Shown in pieces: positions 1 to 7,307 of a DNA stretch of 64,000 nt. Source of the DNA: DASVWZ01 sp963708575. Lineage in GTDB: Bacteria > Acidobacteriota > Terriglobia > Terriglobales > Acidobacteriaceae. The translations under genes and the position numbers were made by a program. Each line of letters opens with the position of its first letter. Position 1 is the stretch's first letter. The stretch spans positions 496,001 to 560,000 of the forward strand of contig CAVPTB010000007.1 in the NCBI GenBank assembly GCA_963708575.1. Reading direction: 5' to 3'. Under the pieces are notes generated by a model. The model made no database searches and was not told where the DNA came from. It saw nothing but the letters and a program-made list of their open reading frames with translations.

Positions 1-485
1 CCGACAATCGCGCCCCGCAGTAGCTCCTTGTAGCTTTTCCAGTCCAGACCGTTCAGCAGGTAATTCAAGTTCTTATCGAGTTCGTATACTTCCTGATACA
101 CCTGCGACAACATTGCCTGATAGGCATACAGGGAAGGGAAGCCTTGCAACTCGACTAGTTTGGGTTGCAGATGGCCGGAAGCGTCGCGGACCAAGCCGAA
201 GTCCACTTGAATAAATAGCGGATGAGGTGACTCGCGGGGCACGTTGAAATCTGGAGGGATGGCATCGAACGAAGCTTTGCGGTATTCCAACGTTCCCAGT
301 TGATGAATAAGTTCCTTGCCATATTCCGACATCTGATCCAGCAACTCTTTAGGGAAAAAGCAGGGGGTTTCGGAAATTCTGAATTCCACCGGAGTTCCGC
401 AGCGCTCCGCCATGACCTGAAGAAGCCGCTGGTATTTGTCCGTAGTGAAGCTGGCGTTGAAGCGTTCTCGGAGGGCAGGGATCAT
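1..485 (-). CDS. Ligase-like protein of unknown function, N-terminal part (runs off the left edge)
   Basis: Reading leftwards from an ATG at 485-483 the frame stays open to the window edge, giving 161 residues with no stop, so the C-terminus is outside. The protein begins MIPALRERFN. It contains a segment LFIQVDFGLVRD followed by LQPKLVELQGFPSL at about residues 93-117. This arrangement (an acidic strand, then a K-x-x-E strand with small residues) recalls the ATP-grasp fold of glutathionylspermidine-synthase-like ligases, but this is only a resemblance by eye. It lies 33 bp downstream of the M29 aminopeptidase and is probably the last visible gene of that operon. I do not recognise a named family; the function is unknown, and a role as a second ATP-grasp ligase of the cluster is inference. 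Confidence 0.7.
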   Translation of the reverse strand, partial: MIPALRERFNASFTTDKYQRLLQVMAERCGTPVEFRISETPCFFPKELLDQMSEYGKELIHQLGTLEYRKASFDAIPPDFNVPRESPHPLFIQVDFGLVRDASGHLQPKLVELQGFPSLYAYQAMLSQVYQEVYELDKNLNYLLNGLDWKSYKELLRGAIV

Positions 486-518
486 GATGATCAGAGCAGG
501 CGCTGGCCTGCCCGCGGT

Positions 519-1565
519 CTATGCTTGGATCAGAAATTTCCCGTCCCGCATGATTTGTTCTTCGTCCACCCAAATGTTGAACTTGCGCCCGACAACGTCG
601 ATGTGGGTGATGGAATACCATTCCGCACCGGTGTGGGCTCCGTACGGATTGCCAAAGGCAATATGAATGCCAGGATATTTTTCGTCCTGAAGAATCTGTC
701 CAATCACATCTTTCAATTCGATGTTCGTTCCAATCGCAAACTCGCCGACGCGATCGCTATTCTCATCGGTATGGGTGTAGCTCCAAAAGTCCTGCTCTAG
801 CTCTCGATTAGTCGAATGCGCCTCGGTCAGACGGTTTCCCTTGACCTGAATGGTCAGCGGATTTTCTTTCAGGTCGCCGAATTTCGCGCACAACCAATCG
901 CCCACCACGCCATCGATTACGAAAGTCCCATTCACTTCGCCCGGCGTGGTGAAGATTTCACCACCGGGAAGGTTCCCCCACTTGTCCGGGCTGATGATGC
1001 CGCTGGTCTTCAGCCAGTGATATTTGGGATTCAAATCGGCTACAAGATTCGTTCCTGCCGCCGTGGTGGCGCGGATTCGAGAGGCACGGCGCACCATCTC
1101 GATGACCTTGGCGCTGATCCGGTCCACCTTTAGAAAATCGGCCCGCATACCTTCCAGCATGATTTGCCGGTTGATGTTGACCATGTGAGCGTGACGGATC
1201 TTGCGCCGGTTGACGACGTCCGTCATTTGCATTCGTGACCGCAGTTCATTTGCCTGCGCCTGTACGGCGAAGATACTGACCTGGCTCGTCTCGAGGTCAT
1301 CCAGAATCTCCTGCGGCAGGTCGGTCAGCGGTCGTGGCGTCAAGTCCTCGAGCACCCAGGCACGATAGGGGCAACCCACGGATTCCAGTTCATGAACCAG
1401 GCTGGCCGCGATTTCCTGGGAGGCCTCGTCCGTGATGACGGTCACTTTTTCCGCAGGCTGTATGCGCAGGCATACGTTGACGGCATTGCGCGCGCCGGGA
1501 GTCAGTTCTGGGTCAAATGGAAGTGTGTTGAGTTGACGACTGGTCGAATCGACAGGAACGCTCAT
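519..1565 (-). CDS. M29-family (aminopeptidase T-like) metallopeptidase
   Basis: A 348-residue protein resembling thermophilic aminopeptidases of family M29, cobalt/zinc enzymes that remove N-terminal residues from peptides. The C-terminal half carries the family pattern: NLPGGEIFTTP near residue 205, GEFAIGTN near 280, and HIAFG followed by TGAEW and ITHID near 305-325, which supply the Glu and His metal ligands. The N-terminal third is less conserved. There is no signal peptide, so it is cytoplasmic. Its ATG shares one base with the stop of the upstream carboxylate-amine ligase (TGATG), so the two are translationally coupled. Beside two or three ligase-type genes it may trim or recycle a peptide-like product rather than act in general proteolysis; that role is inferred from context. 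Confidence 0.82.
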   Translation of the reverse strand: MSVPVDSTSRQLNTLPFDPELTPGARNAVNVCLRIQPAEKVTVITDEASQEIAASLVHELESVGCPYRAWVLEDLTPRPLTDLPQEILDDLETSQVSIFAVQAQANELRSRMQMTDVVNRRKIRHAHMVNINRQIMLEGMRADFLKVDRISAKVIEMVRRASRIRATTAAGTNLVADLNPKYHWLKTSGIISPDKWGNLPGGEIFTTPGEVNGTFVIDGVVGDWLCAKFGDLKENPLTIQVKGNRLTEAHSTNRELEQDFWSYTHTDENSDRVGEFAIGTNIELKDVIGQILQDEKYPGIHIAFGNPYGAHTGAEWYSITHIDVVGRKFNIWVDEEQIMRDGKFLIQA

Positions 1566-2707
1566 CAGCCTACTTTTCTAGCGGAAGCTGCGCCCGACGA
1601 TTCGTCAACGCCAACTTCCGTCTCCTCAATGATGTAATCCACAACTTTTTTTAAATCGCCGGTTTCTTCGAAGACGCGCAGTTGCCGGTCAGCCCCGGTT
1701 CCTTTTTCAAGAATTGTATGGATATAGTTAAGCTCTTCCCGCGAGTCAAGCTCATCTACCACGTCATCCACAAATTCCAGATACTCCATGACTAAATCGC
1801 GCGCCGGGACTTCCTTCTGCTTGCCGAAATCGATCAACTTGCCATCGAGTCCGTATCGCGCCGCACGCCACTTGTTTTCCATCAACAGGGCACGCCGGTA
1901 CAGGCGGAATCCTTGATTCGCCGAATACAGCTTGTACAGTTTGGCGACCGTGGCTTGGATGAGTGCAGCCAGTGCAATGGTTTCATCCATCCGCATCGGA
2001 ATATCGCACACCCGAAACTCCAGGGTATTGAAGAACGGGTGCGGTCGAATATCCCACCAGATTTTCTTAGCGTTATCGATGCAGTTGGTCTTGATCAGTA
2101 GCTTAATGAAATTTTCGTACTCTCCCCAGCTGGGAAAATAGTCCGGAATATTAGTTCGGGGAAACTTATCGAAGACCTTGCAACGGTACGACTTAAGTCC
2201 GGTCTTCATCCCCAGCCAGAAGGGAGAATTGGTCGATAGCGCCAGGATGTGCGGCACAAAATAGCGCGCGTGGTTCATCAGGTGGATCGCGGTTTCGCGG
2301 TCGTCGACACCGATATGAACGTGCAGGCCGAAAATCAGGTTGGCCCGCGCCACCAATTGCATGTCTTCCACGATGTTTTTGTATCGTTCATCGGGATAGA
2401 TTTCCTGGACACGCCAGTCCGCAAAAGGATGCGTCGCCGCAGAGGCGAGGCTGAGGCCATTTTCACGGGACAGCCGAATCATGTCCCGGCGCAGCTTCTT
2501 AACTTCTTCCTTCGCAACCTTGATGCTGTCGCAAACAGAAGTTCCCACCTCGACCACCGACTGGTGCATCTCAGCCTTCACCCGCTCCTGCAGCAGGATC
2601 TTACCTTTCTCCAGGATTTCGGCATGAATGTGAGAGCGCAGATCGCGCGAGACCGGATCGACTGTCTGATATTCCTCTTCGATCCCGATGGTGAAGGTCG
2701 GCTGCAT
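1565..2707 (-). CDS. Carboxylate-amine ligase, GCS2 (YbdK-like) family
   Basis: A 380-residue member of glutamate-cysteine ligase family 2, enzymes that use ATP to join a carboxylate (usually the gamma-carboxyl of glutamate) to an amine. The N-terminus FTIGIEEEYQTVD is the typical nucleotide/metal-binding start. Further family features are HVHIGVDDRETAI near 134-146, WWDIRPHPFFNTLEFRVCD near 220-238 and a C-terminal helical part. The frame extends to a TTG at 2716, but the ATG at 2707 leaves the standard MQPTFTIGIEEE start and was chosen. It is coupled by a one-base overlap to the M29 peptidase downstream. The true acceptor cannot be read from sequence; many YbdK-like proteins have only weak glutamate-cysteine ligase activity, so the substrate is open. 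Confidence 0.88.
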   Translation of the reverse strand: MQPTFTIGIEEEYQTVDPVSRDLRSHIHAEILEKGKILLQERVKAEMHQSVVEVGTSVCDSIKVAKEEVKKLRRDMIRLSRENGLSLASAATHPFADWRVQEIYPDERYKNIVEDMQLVARANLIFGLHVHIGVDDRETAIHLMNHARYFVPHILALSTNSPFWLGMKTGLKSYRCKVFDKFPRTNIPDYFPSWGEYENFIKLLIKTNCIDNAKKIWWDIRPHPFFNTLEFRVCDIPMRMDETIALAALIQATVAKLYKLYSANQGFRLYRRALLMENKWRAARYGLDGKLIDFGKQKEVPARDLVMEYLEFVDDVVDELDSREELNYIHTILEKGTGADRQLRVFEETGDLKKVVDYIIEETEVGVDESSGAASARKVG

Positions 2708-2794
2708 AAGAATCAAAATTCTGCCCGGCGCCTATCGAGAGAAGCCCATTCTCACGCATTCCCGGCGAAACTTGCAGAGCAGGCGAGTTGCAAC

Positions 2795-2803
2795 AGTATA
2801 GCA
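2795..2803 (-). promoter_or_regulatory. Extended -10 promoter element upstream of the GCS2 ligase
   Basis: On the minus strand the gap between the ATP-grasp gene and the ligase contains TGCTATACT, an extended -10 element (TGn plus TATACT). No good -35 is present, as is common for extended -10 promoters. It would start a transcript near 2788, with a leader of about 80 nt before the ligase ATG, giving the ligase/M29/third-gene part of the cluster its own promoter. Confidence 0.4.
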
Positions 2804-2815
2804 ACCGAGAACGGT

Positions 2816-3805
2816 CTAAGCCTTAGCTTTCTTCTTCGCGGTCGCCTTGGCCGGAGCGCTCTCTACCAGCTTAGGTCCGGCTAGAAACGCCGACCACCTC
2901 AATTCCCGCGTAGAATCCTCTCCACTTAAAGCCTTTTTCACTGCCAATTCGGCTACCGCATTTACCACCCAGTCAAAGTTCTCCTGCCCCACTGAATTCA
3001 CGTCCGCATCGGGTGCCGGATTCATGAAGTCAATCGCATAAGGGACTCCATCCTCAACCGCGAATTCCACTGTATTCAGGTCGTAGCCAAGCGCTCGACA
3101 GAGCGTCTTTGCATCGTTCTCCACGCGTTGCAGCAGTTTTGCATCCGCTGGTTCCGGATTCTTCACGTACCTCTCGTGGAAGGGCGCCTTCGGGTCGTAA
3201 TACATGATCCTGACCTCTTCCTGTCCCACCACATAGCAACGGAAGTATTCTTTGAATTCGACGCCATGTTGCAGCGTCATACACAGATCGCCAGTCTGAT
3301 TGTAATAGTGAAAGAACTCGTCCGGTGAGTGCACCTTGTACACGTGCTTCCAGCCGCCGCCCGCGTAGGGCTTCAGAAACGCCGGGAACCCGACATACTG
3401 AAAGACCTCGTCCCAATTCAGCGGATACATCAGATTTCGCATGGACTGGTCGGTAGTGTCCGGCGGGTGCGCATGATGAGGCAGGATCACCGTCGGTGGA
3501 ATCGCCACTCCAAGTTTAGTGGCCAGAGCGTAGTTAAAGAACTTGTCGTCGGCGGTCCACCAGAACGGATTGTTGATCACGAACGTCCCCTGCAGCGCGG
3601 CATTCTTCAGATACGCGCGATAGAAGGGGATGTCCTGCGAAATCCGGTCGACGATGACCGCGTATTTTCTGGGTTCGTCCATACGGACGCCGCCGACGTT
3701 CACGAACTCGGCGGTAACGCCCTCGACACCCATGCTGTTGATTTTTTCCACTAAGGCTGGCGGAAATGTGTTTTCCATGCCGAACAGGATTCCGATTTTT
3801 TTCAT
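2816..3805 (-). CDS. ATP-grasp ligase-like protein (D-Ala-D-Ala ligase/RimK fold)
   Basis: A 329-residue protein with the layout of ATP-grasp carboxylate-amine ligases, which activate a carboxylate as an acyl phosphate and transfer it to an amine or thiol. An N-terminal domain starts MKKIGILFGMENTFPP. The central ATP-binding lysine strand is FLKPYAGGGWKHVYKV near 143-158. Then follow EYFRCYVVGQEEVRIM near 190-205 and the metal-binding end NTVEFAVEDGVPYAIDFMNP near 252-271, with the E, D and N expected for Mg coordination. The tail is a Lys/Ala-rich basic stretch. The ATG is preceded by AGGGGA. It sits between the esterase and the GCS2 ligase. Two ATP-dependent ligases in one cluster suggest consecutive amide-forming steps; the substrates are not known. 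Confidence 0.8.
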   Translation of the reverse strand: MKKIGILFGMENTFPPALVEKINSMGVEGVTAEFVNVGGVRMDEPRKYAVIVDRISQDIPFYRAYLKNAALQGTFVINNPFWWTADDKFFNYALATKLGVAIPPTVILPHHAHPPDTTDQSMRNLMYPLNWDEVFQYVGFPAFLKPYAGGGWKHVYKVHSPDEFFHYYNQTGDLCMTLQHGVEFKEYFRCYVVGQEEVRIMYYDPKAPFHERYVKNPEPADAKLLQRVENDAKTLCRALGYDLNTVEFAVEDGVPYAIDFMNPAPDADVNSVGQENFDWVVNAVAELAVKKALSGEDSTRELRWSAFLAGPKLVESAPAKATAKKKAKA

Positions 3806-3906
3806 ATAACCATTCCCCTAGATACTTTTGCTTTGGACGTCCGCATACTCGCGACGTTGTCGATCCGCGAAGACACAGCAAGCCGCGTCTTGAGCGGATC
3901 CGAAAA

Positions 3907-4617
3907 CTAGAAATACTTTACCGCCATTCGTTGCCAAAGCGGCCAGTCATGCTCCGCGTGGTCGCCCCACACATCCAGCCAGTTTGGCACACCTTTGTCA
4001 TTCAGAATCTTCGACATGTCCATGTTGTGCCCGAGGCAGATATCCCATTCACCCGCCCCCAGCACGATTTTCATCTGCCGGTACCGGCTCAGAAACCATT
4101 CATCAGTCATTTTCGGGACATAGTCTACCGGGCAGTTGAAGTAGCAGTCCTCGTCGTAATACCCGTCCAGGAACTGGTGAATGTCGAAGGCCCCGCTCAT
4201 GCTGATGCAGTGACTCACCAACTCCGGATGCTTCAGAGCAAAATTCAACGCGTGATATCCGCCGAAACTGCAACCGGTGACGGCAAGTCCAGCGTTCTGG
4301 TTCTTCCACCGGAGAAAAGGAAGAAATTCGTTCAAGATGTAGCGTTCGTACTGCAGGTGCCGCATCACCCGCACCCGCGGGTGGACGCCTTTGTTGTACC
4401 AACTCTCAGTGTCTATGGCGTCAGGACAGAAGATCTGCAACTGTCCCGCCTCGAGTTTCGGCGTCAGCATCTCGATCATGCCGCGATCCTCGTACTCGAA
4501 GAATTTGCCCATCGAAGTGGGAAAGACAAGCAGAGGAATACCCGCATGCCCAAACACGAGCGTGTCCATATCCCGGTTTAATTCCTGGCTGTGACCCTTG
4601 TGATATTCGCGATTCAT
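3907..4617 (-). CDS. Putative esterase (alpha/beta hydrolase, esterase D-like)
   Basis: A 236-residue alpha/beta hydrolase of the putative esterase family (PF00756 type). The nucleophile elbow is GCSFGGYHALNFA, with Ser near residue 118, and the C-terminal HAEHDWPLW supplies the likely catalytic His. The start MNREYHKGHSQELNRDMDTL is typical of the bacterial family. A longer frame from a TTG at 4674 exists but adds residues not seen in relatives, so the ATG at 4617 was chosen. There is no signal peptide. It is the first gene of the minus-strand ligase cluster, about 100 bp ahead of the ATP-grasp gene. It could hydrolyse or transfer an acyl group of the pathway product; the substrate is unknown. 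Confidence 0.82.
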   Translation of the reverse strand: MNREYHKGHSQELNRDMDTLVFGHAGIPLLVFPTSMGKFFEYEDRGMIEMLTPKLEAGQLQIFCPDAIDTESWYNKGVHPRVRVMRHLQYERYILNEFLPFLRWKNQNAGLAVTGCSFGGYHALNFALKHPELVSHCISMSGAFDIHQFLDGYYDEDCYFNCPVDYVPKMTDEWFLSRYRQMKIVLGAGEWDICLGHNMDMSKILNDKGVPNWLDVWGDHAEHDWPLWQRMAVKYF

Positions 4618-4689
4618 GAGTGCGCCCAGACCGGGCCGAGATATCTTACCTGAAAAAGCGGTGGCAGTTCCCAAAGCTACGTGTCCAAT

Positions 4690-4717
4690 AAAAAAGCCCG
4701 CCCCTTCTGAGGCGGGC
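4690..4717 (-). terminator. Rho-independent terminator after the secreted HExxE protein
   Basis: Inverted repeat GCCCGCC / GGCGGGC (4696-4702 and 4711-4717) with an 8-nt loop. Read on the minus strand the stem is followed by six T residues. It lies 20 bp past the stop of the minus-strand gene ending at 4738 and separates it from the ligase cluster. Confidence 0.85.
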
Positions 4718-4737
4718 GATTCGAGTCCAAAGTTCTT

Positions 4738-5838
4738 CTAGCTGCCGTTCGAACAAACCCCCAGAGACTCACCCTGGAAACTCAACCAGCCATTTACCGA
4801 TGTGCTGGTCGGCGCGCCAAAGTAAGGCAGGGTGACCAAGTCCTGCAGGTTGTAAGTGAAACCGTGTAGCACGTAATGGTAACCCCCATAGTTGGAGTTG
4901 CCCTCCAGTGGGTCGCCTACTTCGAGGATGCCGCAAGGCGTGTTGTTTCCGTTGATGTTGACCACGAGCGGATCGTCGATCCACTCACCGACTTCGTGGG
5001 AGAGCGCCGACACGTCCTGCGCAAAGTCGCCCGGGTGATCCACGTAGGTGGCGTGCGCATAGGATTGCGGGTTGTTCGCGCTGCCTTCCGAGCTGTGATA
5101 GCCGCCAATGCAGCAGCTGCCATTTTGGGTTAGATATACATCGTAGGTAAGGAAAATCGGAAAGGCGTTCGGGGCGATGCCCAGGTTGTTAATGATCGTG
5201 GGTAGTTGTGCGTCGAACCAGTTGATATCGACCAATCCCGCGGTAAACCCGAAGACCGAACCCGTCTTGCCGTAGCTGGAAGGTGGGCTGAGCGTCTGTT
5301 CTGTGGTCACGGTCGGTCCGCCTAACAGTACGTGGTAGTTAGTGTCGGTCTTCACCGTTCCCCAGAAGTTGGCCCGCTGATATGCGTCCTCGTACTGAGT
5401 TTTTCCAACGTTTACTCCTCCCTGCGTATAGGTCGTGGTCGAGTCAAATATCGGGGAGGTCACGGTATTTTGCGTTACCGTGTTTCCATTCGATAGCACG
5501 TGCGATGGATCGTACGTCACTTTAGATCCCCTCCGCGGTGTGATTACGATCTTCACCGGGATGATGTAAACCGGAACCGTGGTGGAGGTGTTAGTTGAGG
5601 GTGCAGTGCCCACCATGTTGTAAGTGTAGTTCGAGCCACCGTACGTGAAAGACCCGTTCCAGGTCTGCAGAGACACAGCCGGCGTAGTGACGTCGTTGCG
5701 CAGGTGTGGAGGGATGACCACATACCTTCCCTGCGGGTGGGTGTTTACATCTTGAGCCGGACTGAGGGTTGTGAGGCTGAGGGACATCAGCAATACCAGT
5801 CCAACGAGTGAACCTGTGCGAACAAAGCGAGTCTTCAT
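4738..5838 (-). CDS. Secreted protein with HExxExxxDP motif, possible metallopeptidase-like
   Basis: A 366-residue exported protein. A basic start and hydrophobic stretch (residues 8-25) end at an Ala-Gln site (SPAQD), a clear signal peptide. The mature part is rich in Thr, Asn, Ser and Gly. The notable segment is SALSHEVGEWIDDP near 279-292: a His-Glu pair, a second Glu three residues on, then Asp-Pro, followed by GILEVGDPLEG. This looks like a zincin-type metal site (HExxE rather than HExxH), with a later acidic ligand. Cys pairs (CC near 242-243; single Cys near 302 and 362) could form disulfides in the periplasm or outside. A good AAGGAG ribosome site precedes the ATG and a terminator follows the gene. 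I do not recognise a named family; peptidase activity is a guess. Confidence 0.8.
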   Translation of the reverse strand: MKTRFVRTGSLVGLVLLMSLSLTTLSPAQDVNTHPQGRYVVIPPHLRNDVTTPAVSLQTWNGSFTYGGSNYTYNMVGTAPSTNTSTTVPVYIIPVKIVITPRRGSKVTYDPSHVLSNGNTVTQNTVTSPIFDSTTTYTQGGVNVGKTQYEDAYQRANFWGTVKTDTNYHVLLGGPTVTTEQTLSPPSSYGKTGSVFGFTAGLVDINWFDAQLPTIINNLGIAPNAFPIFLTYDVYLTQNGSCCIGGYHSSEGSANNPQSYAHATYVDHPGDFAQDVSALSHEVGEWIDDPLVVNINGNNTPCGILEVGDPLEGNSNYGGYHYVLHGFTYNLQDLVTLPYFGAPTSTSVNGWLSFQGESLGVCSNGS

Positions 5839-6152
5839 AGTAGTTGAATTCTCCTTGAGATTCGGCTAAGTGGCGGATGAACAGCTTCGATTGTCAAACC
5901 TCCCGTGGTCAAAAAATTCAGACAGCCGGAGGACAAATGTTTTGAGATTGTCGGCATGTTTGTTGTGATTGTCAATGCAATCCGAAATTCAGAATGCGAT
6001 TGTCTAAGTATGAGAAATTGCAGCAGTGTTCCTGAAGTTTCGTGGATTGACTAGCAGCAACTCTGACCTATTGATTTGGACAGAATTGGCCGCTTCGAGT
6101 GCTTGATCACACTTTCCGCCTTTATGGTTTAACATCAAAGGTTTGAGGCAAG
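5839..6152. promoter_or_regulatory. Divergent intergenic region with four GATTGTC repeats
   Basis: This 314-bp gap lies between two divergently transcribed genes and is more AT-rich than its surroundings. It contains GATTGTC four times on the plus strand, at 5889-5895, 5946-5952, 5967-5973 and 5998-6004. Four exact copies of a 7-mer in 120 bp are unlikely by chance and suggest a repressor or activator site. No gene is seen in it. The regulator and the controlled gene are unknown. Confidence 0.4.
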
Positions 6153-7307
6153 ATGCCAGTCGCCACCGTTAAGCCCGTCGCGAGCCGTCCTCCCGTGGTG
6201 ATTACCGCCTTGGCCCTTGTGGTGGTTCTCGGTTTTATCCTGGTTAGCCGTCTGGTGAATCGTTTTTCTGAGCAGCAGAAGGCCTTGGCGCGACATCTCT
6301 TCTCTCAAGGACAATTGGACCTTCGTTCCGGTCATCCGGATCGCGCCATCGAAGAATTCCGCGCTGCCTTGTTGTACGACCGGGATAACTTCGACTACCA
6401 GCTGAGCTTGGCGCGTGCGCTCCGCGATACCGGGCGAACCACCGAATCTGAAAGCTATTTAGTGAGTTTATGGGAGCGTTCTCCGCAGAATGCGGCGGTA
6501 AATCTTGCGTTGGGCCGACTCGCGGCCCGCCAGGGACAGATCGATAAAACCATTCAGTACTATCACAACGCTATTTACGGTGTGTGGGCTGCGGGATCCG
6601 ATGCTAACCGCTTGAACACCAGTTTTGAACTGATTGACTTCTTATTGCGGGAGAAGGCTTACCCTCAAGCGCAAGCCGAATTGATTACATTGGCGGCAGA
6701 GTTACCCAAGAATCCGGAACTGGAACTGCGGGTTGCTACCCAGTTCGCCCGCGCCGAGGATTACGAACACGCGCTTGTTACTTATCAGCGCCTTTTAGAG
6801 ATGGAGCATAACAATCCAGCCGCTTTGTTGGGCGCAGGAGACTCAGCCTTCAAACTTGGGCGCTACCGAACCGCGGAACGATATTTGTCACTCGCAGCCA
6901 AGGCCAATCCGCAGGATCAGGACACTGTGCAGCTTCTAACTCTCGTCAACCAGGTGCTTGCCTCGGATCCATCCCTCGAGCGCATTCCGGTAACGGAACG
7001 CTATCAGCGCATGCATCGGGCCTTCGACCAAGCAGGAAAGAGGATCGAAAGTTGTGAGGCAGCCCTCGCGCCGTCCGGTTCGACCGGCGCCGCTCCCGTG
7101 ACCGACTCTTTGGCATCCTTAAGGACACAGTGGGAGGCCATGAAGTCTAAAGTGGAGCGCGGTCGTGCGGATCATATTGTTTTTGACCCAGCCATGGATC
7201 TCGTTTTTCAAATTGAACAGCAAACTCCCGCATTGTGTGGCCCGCCGACCGGAGACGACGAGGCATTGCTTCTGCTGGCGCAAAATCCAGGAGGTACCTC
7301 CCGGTGA
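6153..7307 (+). CDS. Membrane-anchored TPR protein
   Basis: A 384-residue protein with one N-terminal membrane segment (about residues 16-33) and then repeated 34-residue helical units from about 45 to 265. Examples are RHLFSQGQLDLRSGHPDRAI, LARALRDTGRTTESESYLVS and LLGAGDSAFKLGRYRTAERY, with the TPR pattern of small residues at positions 8 and 20 and alanine at 27. The C-terminal 100 residues are not clearly repetitive. TPR domains are protein-protein scaffolds, so it probably organises partners at the inner membrane. A GAGG ribosome site precedes the ATG. The last codons overlap the GTG start of the ClC gene (GTGA), so the two are coupled; whether the TPR protein acts with the channel is not known. 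Confidence 0.83.
   Translation: MPVATVKPVASRPPVVITALALVVVLGFILVSRLVNRFSEQQKALARHLFSQGQLDLRSGHPDRAIEEFRAALLYDRDNFDYQLSLARALRDTGRTTESESYLVSLWERSPQNAAVNLALGRLAARQGQIDKTIQYYHNAIYGVWAAGSDANRLNTSFELIDFLLREKAYPQAQAELITLAAELPKNPELELRVATQFARAEDYEHALVTYQRLLEMEHNNPAALLGAGDSAFKLGRYRTAERYLSLAAKANPQDQDTVQLLTLVNQVLASDPSLERIPVTERYQRMHRAFDQAGKRIESCEAALAPSGSTGAAPVTDSLASLRTQWEAMKSKVERGRADHIVFDPAMDLVFQIEQQTPALCGPPTGDDEALLLLAQNPGGTSR

Noticed and set aside
300..800. Plus-strand frame of 166 codons
   Set aside because: It runs antisense across the edge gene and the M29 gene, has no protein-family features, and the minus-strand proteins explain the region.
3766..4581. Plus-strand frame of 271 codons opposite the esterase
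   Set aside because: The opposite strand encodes a clear alpha/beta hydrolase; this His/Arg/Val-rich frame is a codon-bias shadow.
7235..7303. Longer N-terminus for the ClC protein
   Set aside because: The extra 23 residues are Arg-rich, lie inside the TPR gene and lack a ribosome site, whereas 7304 has GGAGG and a GTGA overlap.
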